Origin: Streptomyces sp. WMMB 322
GTDB lineage: Bacteria > Actinomycetota > Actinomycetes > Streptomycetales > Streptomycetaceae
DNA: 64,000 nt
Reading direction: 5' to 3'
NCBI RefSeq assembly: GCF_900090145.1
Contig: NZ_FMHI01000004.1
Coordinates: forward strand, 248,001-312,000
Shown here: positions 55,830-62,567 of the stretch, in pieces
How positions within the stretch are numbered: position 1 is the first letter of the stretch
Layout of the letters: the number at the start of each line of letters is the position of its first letter
Made by a program: the position numbers and the translations under genes
Notes under the pieces: generated by a model
Database searches by the model: none
What the model saw: only the letters and a program-made list of their open reading frames with translations
Told to the model about the DNA's origin: nothing

Positions 55830-56218
55830 CGCCGAGAGGCGCGTCACGGTGGCGGACGGGCGGATGCCGCCGCCGTGACGGGAGCGGTCGCGTGCGGGCC
55901 GGACGGGGAGCCGGAGCCCGGCCGGCTCGGAGCCCCGGCCGGCTCGGAGCCCGGGCGCCCCGGTGCCGTCAGGGCAGTCTTCGTCGCCTGCGGCGCCGGG
56001 GCGCCCTCACGGGCGGCCGGGGCGGGCGCGTCCCGGACCGGTCCCGAGGAGGGGCAGGCCGGTCCCGAGGGCGACGCGGCCGGCAGAGGGCCCGGCGCAC
56101 GGCTCCGCCCCGGCATGGCTGTGGGGCTGCTCCCCCGGATTCCGGAAGGGAGACAGCCCCGCAGTGACGCTGTGACGCTGTTCAGCGGGAGGACGCCGCA
56201 CGGGCGTTTGTGCTCGGG
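55830..56218. other. 389-bp intergenic space with repeats and a hairpin
   Basis: No convincing gene lies between the transglutaminase gene and the DUF3040 gene. A 17-bp unit, CCCGGCCGGCTCGGAGC, is duplicated in tandem at 55917-55933 and 55934-55950. An imperfect hairpin sits at 56119-56164: CTGTGGGGCTGCTCCC pairs with GGGAGACAGCCCCGCAG, and is a candidate terminator for one or both converging transcripts. Short open frames on either strand have repetitive, non-coding composition. Confidence 0.6.
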
Positions 56219-56641
56219 CTACTGGCCCTCGTCGCGGCGGCGCTGCCACCGCTCCTCGATGCGGTTCATCATCGAGCGGCGGGAGCGTGACTGGCGTCGC
56301 GTGGACGCCGAGCCGCTTCCGCTGCCGCCCTGCTGCGCGCTGCCCTGCTTCTGTTGCTCCTCGCCGCTCTTGGGGGCCTTGCGCCAGCCGGTGACCGCGA
56401 GGACGGCGCACCCGAGCATGACGAGGAAACCCACGACGCTGATCCAGATCTGCTGCGCGACCATTCCGGCCATGAGCAGGGCGATGCCCACCAGAAAGCC
56501 TGCGACCGCCTGGTAGACCCGCTTGCGGGTGTACCTGCGCAGCTCACTTCCCTCGAGCGCTGTCGCGAACTTGGGGTCTTCGGCGTACAGCGCTCGCTCC
56601 ATCTGCTCGAGCATGCGCTGCTCGTGCTCAGAGAGCGGCAC
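56219..56641 (-). CDS. DUF3040 membrane protein
   Basis: 140 residues starting MPLSEHEQRMLEQMERALYA, the recognisable opening of actinobacterial DUF3040 proteins. Two hydrophobic helices follow (VYQAVAGFLVGIALLMAGMV and ISVVGFLVMLGCAVLAVTGW). The tail is polar with Ser/Gly/Gln and then Arg-rich (MNRIEERWQRRRDEGQ). The family is specific to high-GC Gram-positives and uncharacterised. It is a single-gene unit. Confidence 0.92.
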   Translation of the reverse strand: MPLSEHEQRMLEQMERALYAEDPKFATALEGSELRRYTRKRVYQAVAGFLVGIALLMAGMVAQQIWISVVGFLVMLGCAVLAVTGWRKAPKSGEEQQKQGSAQQGGSGSGSASTRRQSRSRRSMMNRIEERWQRRRDEGQ

Positions 56642-56937
56642 GGAGTCCTCCTACTCGTCGGTCGCGGGGGCGACCGGGTGCGACCATCCAAGGATAGGCA
56701 GGGAATCGCCCCCGTGAAACCCGCCCCTCTGCGCCATTACCTCCCACCAGGACCGAGATGACGGGTGCCGGCGCGGGACCGTTCAATCCGTGCATTCCCG
56801 CACCGCCTTTCCGCCATGCCGAACGGTGTGCCCCGATCATACGGCGGTCAACAGCTGATCGGGTGAGCTAACGGCCACCGCGGTACTGATCGGTCACTCC
56901 GGCCGGGTCACCCCCGCCGGGCCCGGCGCCCGCCGGG

Positions 56938-57699
56938 TCACCCGTCGTGGTACCGCGCCTCGGCCAGGACATGCAGCTGACTCGCGACCGCCTGGAAGGC
57001 GGGCAGTTCGGAGGCGGCGCTCTCAAGCCGCACCAGGGCCGCCTCGGCGTCCGGTTCCGTGTCGACGAGCGCCCCGGGCACGAGGTCGGCGAAGACGCGG
57101 ATGCCCTGCATCGCTGTGACGGACAGGCCAGTGGCGTCGACGAGGTCGGTGAGCTGCTCGGGCGTGAACCGGCGGGGCATGGGGTCGCTCTCGCCCCAGC
57201 GTCCGTTCTCGCCCGTCAGCGCCTGCCGCGCTTCGGTGAAGTGGCCGGCCAGGGCGCGTCCCATCACGGCGCCGCCCAGACCGGCGGCGAGGAGGCTGAG
57301 AGTGCCGCCCTCGGGACGCAACGCCGCGACGACGTTGCCCAGCCCCTCGGCCGGATCGTCCATGTACTCCAGGACGCCGTGGCAGAGCACCACGTCGTAG
57401 CCGCCGCGCCCCACGACGTCGAAGAGACCGTGCGCATCGCCCTGCACTCCGCTGACCCTGCCCTCCACTCCGGCCTCGGCGGCGCGTCGTTCGAGCCCGA
57501 ACAGCGCGTTGGGGCTCGGGTCCACGACGGTGACACGGTGGCCCAGCTCGGCGACCGGCACGGCGAAGTTGCCCGTCCCGCCTCCGGTGTCGAGGACTTC
57601 GAGGGACTCCTTGCCGCTCGCCTTGACCCGCTGGTCGAGGGCTCCTCGCAGTACCTCCCAGACCACGGCGGTACGGCGGGATGTGCTGGGGCGGGACAT
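56938..57699 (-). CDS. SAM-dependent methyltransferase, class I
   Basis: 253 residues starting MSRPSTSRRTAVVWEVLRGAL. The SAM-binding motif is SLEVLDTGGGTGNFAVPVAEL, followed by VTVVDPSPNALFGLERRA (acidic loop), VQGDAHGLFDVVGRGGYDVV and LCHGVLEYMDDPAEGLGNVV, the order of a class I Rossmann methyltransferase. The second half resembles the SmtA-like group, with an FTPEQLTDLVDATGLSV segment. The substrate cannot be predicted. The DNA 3' of it (56642-56937, 296 bp) contains no recognisable feature. Confidence 0.9.
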   Translation of the reverse strand: MSRPSTSRRTAVVWEVLRGALDQRVKASGKESLEVLDTGGGTGNFAVPVAELGHRVTVVDPSPNALFGLERRAAEAGVEGRVSGVQGDAHGLFDVVGRGGYDVVLCHGVLEYMDDPAEGLGNVVAALRPEGGTLSLLAAGLGGAVMGRALAGHFTEARQALTGENGRWGESDPMPRRFTPEQLTDLVDATGLSVTAMQGIRVFADLVPGALVDTEPDAEAALVRLESAASELPAFQAVASQLHVLAEARYHDG

Positions 57700-57813
57700 G
57701 GCGTGCTCCTCGGCGGCTCAGGGGCGTGCAGCCACCACCCTATTGCCTTCGCAGCCACGGCGTTTCCCGCGATGTCCCGGCCCACCGGGGCCGCTGTCCG
57801 CCGCTTCGCGCCG

Positions 57814-58374
57814 TCACCCCGCACGGGGCCGGCGCCGGTCCTCCTCCGCGCCCGGCGGGCTCAGCCGGGCGGCGACGAAGGCCTCGTCGGACGCGGCGAT
57901 GCGTGGCTGCGGCAGCGCGGGCTGCGAGACCAGCATCCGCTCCACCAGCCGCAGGAAGACCCCGGTCTCACGGACGAGGTCGTCGGCGTCGCGCCAGCTG
58001 GCCGCGCCCTGTATGCCGGCTTCGGCACGGGCCCGCTTGGGCGCGCCGGAGGCGAACAGCACGCTCCACTCCGTGAGTTCGGGCGCGGCTTCGGGCAGCA
58101 CCTCCCACGCGCTTCGTATGGCCCGCCTGCGGCGCTCGCTGCTCTCGGGGCGCCCGCGCACCGCGAGCACGGCGGCAGCTGTCCGGAGGGCGGCCAAGTG
58201 CGCTGTCGCGAACCGCTCGTTGGGCGTCTCCATGGCCGCGGCCTCGTCCAGCCCGTGCTGCGCCTGTGCGAGCAGGTCGAGGGCTGCGGGCGGGGCGGCG
58301 GCCCTGCGCAGGACGGGATGGACGTCGTTGGCCGGCGGGGAGTTCGGGGGCGCTCCCCGAGAGGGTCGCTGCAC
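57814..58374 (-). CDS. SAV_6107-family HEPN-domain protein
   Basis: 186 residues from GTG 58374 (VQRPSRGAPPNSPPAND), which has AGGAGG ten bases upstream; a longer open frame upstream is not used. The protein is all-helical: LDLLAQAQHGLDEAAAMETP, FATAHLAALRTAAAVLAVR and WSVLFASGAPKRARAEAGIQ fit the SAV_6107 HEPN family of actinobacteria. Typical HEPN ribonucleases carry an Rx4-6H catalytic motif, which I cannot identify with confidence here, so a binding rather than nuclease role is possible. It is divergent from the operator-controlled ABC operon. Confidence 0.82.
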   Translation of the reverse strand: MQRPSRGAPPNSPPANDVHPVLRRAAAPPAALDLLAQAQHGLDEAAAMETPNERFATAHLAALRTAAAVLAVRGRPESSERRRRAIRSAWEVLPEAAPELTEWSVLFASGAPKRARAEAGIQGAASWRDADDLVRETGVFLRLVERMLVSQPALPQPRIAASDEAFVAARLSPPGAEEDRRRPRAG

Positions 58375-58538
58375 GGGAACCAACCTCCTGTCGTCGTCCG
58401 ACTTCCGAATGGACCGGCGTATGCACCCATCGTGAGGGCGACCACTGACAATCCGTCCGACCTGCGCAGAAACCCCTGCGGCGATCAGGACGGCATGCAA
58501 GCGGGGGCCGCCCACGGAGATTCAGCACCGTGAGGTAA

Positions 58539-58564
58539 TTTTGAACTGACCAGTCAGTGCAAAA
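58539..58564 (+). promoter_or_regulatory. Operator of the ABC/TetR operon
   Basis: TTTTGAACTGAC (58539-58550) and GTCAGTGCAAAA (58553-58564) form an inverted repeat of 12-bp arms with one mismatch and a two-base centre. It immediately precedes the first gene of an operon that ends with a TetR-family regulator. Size, symmetry and AT-rich flanks are typical of TetR operators, and autoregulation is the simplest reading. Its overlap with the ATG at 58564 argues that translation starts downstream at GTG 58579. Confidence 0.75.
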
Positions 58565-58578
58565 TGAAGGGTGGGTCC

Positions 58579-59556
58579 GTGGGCGACGCGGTACACGAGG
58601 ACTCCCACGGCAACGAGGAGCCGGGGAAGGAGACGACCACCGGCGCAGGGTCGAGCGGCGCCGACAGGACCACCGGTCCGTACGCGCCCACCGGCACGGC
58701 CCGGGCCGCGGCGGAACGGGGGGACGAGGCCCCGGGCGAGGAGCCGGCGACGTCCCCCGCAGAGGTCGTCGGACTCCACCCCGAGGGCGTCGGACTCCAC
58801 GCCGAGGGCTTCGGGCTCGACGGCCCGCGTGGCCGGGTCTTCTCCGGCGTCGGTTTCGAGGCGGCACCGGGCTCCCTCGTCGCACTGGAGGGTCCGTCGG
58901 GCTCGGGACGCACGTGTCTGCTGCTGGCACTGACTGGGCGCATGAAGGCAACCGGGGGGCACGCCGTGGTGGGCGGCCGCCGGCTGCCCGGACAGCTCGC
59001 CGCCGTACGACGGTTCAGCGCCCTGGCCGCCGTGCCGGGCGTCACCGACCTCGAACCGTCCCTGTCCGTCGCCGAACACCTTCGTGAACGCGTGCTGCTG
59101 CAGCGGCGGTTCGGCGGTTCCCTGCGCTCCCTGCTGCGGCCCCGCAGGGAGCGGGCGGCGGGGCGCGCCCGCGTCGACGCCGCGCTTGCCCTCGCGGGGT
59201 TCGACCCGGAGACGCTGCCCAAGGGGCCTCGTACCCGCGTGGGTGACCTGGAGCGGCTGGAGGTTCTGAGGCTGTCGGTCGCGCTGGCCCTGCTGGGCGC
59301 GCCCCGTCTGCTCGCCGTGGACGACGCCGACTTCAAACTTCCGGAGCCCGAGCGCGAAGAGGCGTGGGCGCTGCTGCGTTCGGTCGCGGCGTGCGGTGTC
59401 ACGGTCCTGGCTGTGTGCAGCGAGGCCCCACCGGACGCGGTCCTCGTCCGTACGGACACCGGGCGCGAACGGCAACACCCCGCACATACAGGGGAGTTCG
59501 ACGGTACGAGCGAGAAGGAGACGGCGGATGCGCTCGCCGAGACTGGCCGCGCTTGA
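58579..59556 (+). CDS. ABC transporter ATP-binding protein with altered motifs
   Basis: 325 residues from GTG 58579; an in-frame ATG at 58564 lies inside the operator. The nucleotide-binding fold is clear (ARGRV..FEAAPGSLVALEGPSG), but the motifs depart from consensus. Walker A is GPSGSGRT (residues 105-112), with Arg111 in place of the essential Lys. Walker B is LLAVDDAD, with Asp249 where the catalytic Glu is expected. No LSGGQ is recognisable (the equivalent region reads GDLERLEVLRLSVA), and the switch His is missing (VTVLAVCSEAPP). ATP binding may persist while hydrolysis is doubtful. The stop overlaps the YhgE-type gene start by 29 bp. Confidence 0.88.
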   Translation: MGDAVHEDSHGNEEPGKETTTGAGSSGADRTTGPYAPTGTARAAAERGDEAPGEEPATSPAEVVGLHPEGVGLHAEGFGLDGPRGRVFSGVGFEAAPGSLVALEGPSGSGRTCLLLALTGRMKATGGHAVVGGRRLPGQLAAVRRFSALAAVPGVTDLEPSLSVAEHLRERVLLQRRFGGSLRSLLRPRRERAAGRARVDAALALAGFDPETLPKGPRTRVGDLERLEVLRLSVALALLGAPRLLAVDDADFKLPEPEREEAWALLRSVAACGVTVLAVCSEAPPDAVLVRTDTGRERQHPAHTGEFDGTSEKETADALAETGRA

Positions 59557-61609
59557 GCTCAGGCGTTTCGGGAGGGGCCGGCTGCCCCGGGCGGCGATGG
59601 CGGCGATGCTGCTGCTGCCGCTGCTCTACGGCGCCCTGTACCTGTGGTCGTTCTGGGATCCGTACGGGCGTCTCGACAAGGTCCCGGTCGCCCTCGTCAA
59701 CGAGGACGAAGGGGCGAGGGCCGGCGGCAAGCAGATCGCGGCGGGGGACTCGGTCGCCGAGGGACTGCACGAGAGCGGCACGTTCGACTGGCACGAGACC
59801 GACGCCGAAGACGCCCGGAAGGGTGTCGAGGACGGGCGCTACTACCTGTCACTGACCGTGCCCTCCGACTTCAGCGAGCGCATCGCCTCCAGTTCGGGCG
59901 ACGACCCCCGGACCGGTGCCCTGAAGGTGCGCACGAACGACGCCGGCAACTACGTCGTCGGGCAGATCTCCCGCACGGTCTTCTCGGAGGTGCGCGCGGC
60001 GGCCTCCAGCAAGGCCTCCCGCGGCTTCTACGACCGGATCTTCGTCTCCTTCTCCACCCTTCACGACCGGACGGCGAAGGCGGCGGACGGCGCGGACAGG
60101 CTCGGCGACGGCATCGGCCGCGCCAAGAAGGGGACCGGGGAACTGAAGAACGGTCTGGGCGAGGCCGAGCAAGGCAGCGGCAGACTCAAGGACGGCACGT
60201 CACAACTGCACTCCGGAGCAAGCAAGCTGGAGAAGGGGTCGAAGCGGCTGGCGGACGGCACCCAGCAGTTGAGCGACAAGGTCGACAAGGCCGCCGGCAG
60301 GCTCGGCCCGTTCCTGGACGGGCACGGCGACGAGATCGGCACCGCTGCCCGCGACGTGGCCCGTACGAGCAGGACGCTCAAGGACAACCTCGGCGAACTG
60401 CCCGCCGCGGCACACCGGGCGAAGGCCGACTCCCGCAAGGCCGCCGACACCCTCGCCACCGTTCACCGGGCGCGCTGCGAAGCTCCCGTCAAACTGGACA
60501 CCTCCTGCACGCAGTTGAAGAAGGCCAGGGACGCCGCCGAGACGGCGGCCGATGTGGCCGCGGACGTCGACGACATCGTCAAGAAGCAGGGAAGCCTCAC
60601 CCGTCTCGGTGAGAATCTCGACAAGCTGCGCAAGCACGCGGACGCCCTCGCAGAACGCGGCCCCCGCCTGGGCGAAGACCTCGACCAGGCCGTCGCCAGG
60701 ATCCACGCGCTCAACAAGGGCGCGCACAAGGTCCACGACGGGGCGGGGCGCCTCAAGAGCGGGCTGGCCGGCGCAGAAAGAGGCGCAGCGGACCTCGACA
60801 CCGGCGTCGGCAAGCTCAGCAAGGGCGCGGGCACGCTCGACGGCGGGATGTACAAGCTCGCCGACGGCTCCGCCCAGCTCTCGGGCGGCCTGCACGACGG
60901 CGTGAAGAAGATCCCCGACTACGGCAAGCAGGAGCGCGAGGACCGTGCGGGCGTGATGGCCGACCCCGTCGGACTCTCCTCCGCGAACGCGCACTCGGCA
61001 CCCAACTACGGGACGGGGTTCGCGCCGTACTTCATCCCGCTCGCCCTCTGGGTCGGTGCGATGATCGCCTACATGCTGCTGCAGCCGCTCAACAGACGCG
61101 CACTGGCGGCGGGTGCGCCCGCCGCACGCATCACACTCGCGGGATGGCTGCCCGTCGCCGCGATAGGGGCGCTGCAGGCCGGGGCGCTGCTGGCCGTACT
61201 GCACTGGGGGCTCGGGCTCCAACTCGCCCGGGGCGCAGGCACGGTGGGCTTCCTGCTGCTGGTGACGCTCTGCTTCACCGCGATCGTGCAGTTCCTCGGC
61301 GCGCGGTTCGGCCCGGCCGGCCGCGTCCTCGTGCTGGCGATGCTCATGCTCCAGCTGACATCGGCGGGCGGCACGTACCCGATAGAGACCAGCCCCGGAT
61401 TCTTCAACGCCATCCACCCGTTCCTGCCGATGAGTTACGTCGTGGACGGGCTGCGGCACCTCATCACCGGCGGTGAAACGTGGCCGGTGTGGCGGGCCTG
61501 CCTCGTGCTGCTCGCCTTCACGGCCGGCGCTCTCGCACTGACGGCCCTCACGGCCTGCCGCAGGCAGGTGTGGACCGTGAACCGGCTGCACCCGGAGATC
61601 GCGCTGTGA
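59528..61609 (+). CDS. YhgE/Pip-type exporter subunit
   Basis: 693 residues from ATG 59528, with AGAAGGAGA upstream. The N-terminal helix (AAMAAMLLLPLLYGALYLW) is followed by VPVALVNEDEGARAGGKQIA, a signature of YhgE/Pip proteins. A large extracytoplasmic region (about residues 40-460) has long heptad-like repeats of GAxxLxxG type and two Cys residues in RCEAPVKLDTSCTQLKKARD. The C-terminal ABC-2-like membrane part has five to six helices (YFIPLALWVGAMIAYMLLQP, VAAIGALQAGALLAVLHWGL and on). Such proteins are related to MmpL-independent lipid or drug exporters and phage receptors. Partner of the preceding ATPase; the stop overlaps tetR by GTGA. Confidence 0.9.
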   Translation: MRSPRLAALELRRFGRGRLPRAAMAAMLLLPLLYGALYLWSFWDPYGRLDKVPVALVNEDEGARAGGKQIAAGDSVAEGLHESGTFDWHETDAEDARKGVEDGRYYLSLTVPSDFSERIASSSGDDPRTGALKVRTNDAGNYVVGQISRTVFSEVRAAASSKASRGFYDRIFVSFSTLHDRTAKAADGADRLGDGIGRAKKGTGELKNGLGEAEQGSGRLKDGTSQLHSGASKLEKGSKRLADGTQQLSDKVDKAAGRLGPFLDGHGDEIGTAARDVARTSRTLKDNLGELPAAAHRAKADSRKAADTLATVHRARCEAPVKLDTSCTQLKKARDAAETAADVAADVDDIVKKQGSLTRLGENLDKLRKHADALAERGPRLGEDLDQAVARIHALNKGAHKVHDGAGRLKSGLAGAERGAADLDTGVGKLSKGAGTLDGGMYKLADGSAQLSGGLHDGVKKIPDYGKQEREDRAGVMADPVGLSSANAHSAPNYGTGFAPYFIPLALWVGAMIAYMLLQPLNRRALAAGAPAARITLAGWLPVAAIGALQAGALLAVLHWGLGLQLARGAGTVGFLLLVTLCFTAIVQFLGARFGPAGRVLVLAMLMLQLTSAGGTYPIETSPGFFNAIHPFLPMSYVVDGLRHLITGGETWPVWRACLVLLAFTAGALALTALTACRRQVWTVNRLHPEIAL

Positions 61610-62211
61610 GCCGCGCTCCCACCCGCGAGAGGCTGTTCCAGGCGGCCGTGACGCTCATCGCCGAGCAGGGCTTCTCCGCGACCACGGTGGACGAGATCGC
61701 CGAGAAGGCCGGTGTCGCCAAGGGCACCGTCTACTACAACTTCGCCAGCAAGAGCGAGCTGTTCGAGGAACTGCTGCGGCACGGCGTGGAGTTGCTGACG
61801 AGGGATCTGCGCGAAGCGTCCGCCTCGACCGCTTCGGCGGGCGGCGGTCACATCGACGCGCTCGATGCGATGGTCCGTGCCGGACTCGTCTTCATCGACC
61901 GCTATCCGGCCTTCACGCGGCTGTACGTCGCGGAGTTGTGGCGCACCAACAGGGCGTGGAACTCGACCCTGCTGGTGGTCCGCAGGCAGGCCGTCGCCGT
62001 CGTGGAGGAGGAGCTGCGCGCCGGTGTGGAGGAGGGCGAGCTGAGCGCCGACATCGACATCGCACTGACCGCGGCCGCCCTGGTCGGCATGGTGCTGGTC
62101 GCCGCTCTGGACTGGAAGGCGTTCCAGCCGGAGCGCTCCCTGGACGAGGTGCACGGCGCGCTGTCGCTGCTGCTCCAGGGACGCGTCGGGGGGTGTGCGC
62201 AGCCCCGGTAG
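61606..62211 (+). CDS. TetR-family regulator
   Basis: 201 residues from GTG 61606, coupled to the exporter gene by GTGA. The HTH domain is TRERLFQAAVTLIAEQGFSA and TTVDEIAEKAGVAKGTVYYN with FASKSELFEELL, the complete TetR pattern. The C-terminal ligand-binding part is helical (AVAVVEEELRAGVEEGELSA). It probably binds the palindrome at 58539-58564 and represses its own operon until the exported substrate or a related compound binds. Confidence 0.95.
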   Translation: MSRAPTRERLFQAAVTLIAEQGFSATTVDEIAEKAGVAKGTVYYNFASKSELFEELLRHGVELLTRDLREASASTASAGGGHIDALDAMVRAGLVFIDRYPAFTRLYVAELWRTNRAWNSTLLVVRRQAVAVVEEELRAGVEEGELSADIDIALTAAALVGMVLVAALDWKAFQPERSLDEVHGALSLLLQGRVGGCAQPR

Positions 62212-62567
62212 CCGGCCGAACCGGCGACCACCCGTTCCCAGGGCTGCGCACGCCTTCCCCCGTATCCCCCGACCCCCGTCACGGACGCGGGGCCCCGTGC
62301 CCCCGCGTCCCCCTTGCAAGGGAGCCGCCTCCGTTCCGCCGCCCCGTGTCGGCGGTGCGGAGCCGGTACTCCCTTGCCACGCGCATCACTCTGCCGCCCG
62401 GCGGGGCCCCGGCCCATCCGCTGTTCTACTCAATCGGCGGGCTAGGTAGCCCTACTCAGCACTGAGGGCCGGAGCCCGGGTGCTACCGCTCAGGGCGACG
62501 GTCCCGCTCCCCCGGCGGCACCGCCCGCCGCGAGGAGCGGTCCGCCGTCCCGCTAAAGTCCCTCGTC
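62212..62567 (+). promoter_or_regulatory. Intergenic region with palindromes before the oxidoreductase gene
   Basis: The 356-bp gap contains CTACTCA twice (62426-62432 and 62452-62458, 26 bp apart). Between and after them lie two perfect inverted repeats: GGGCTA-GG-TAGCCC at 62439-62452 and CTCAG-CA-CTGAG at 62455-62466. These lie about 100 bp ahead of the ATG at 62568 and look like a protein-binding site. No known consensus is recognised. The first 200 bp hold nothing identifiable. Confidence 0.45.

Noticed and set aside
55844..56116. 90-aa Pro/Ala/Ser-rich frame on the minus strand
   Set aside because: Composition results from repeats in a GC-rich gap; no ribosome-binding site and no hydrophobic or catalytic pattern.
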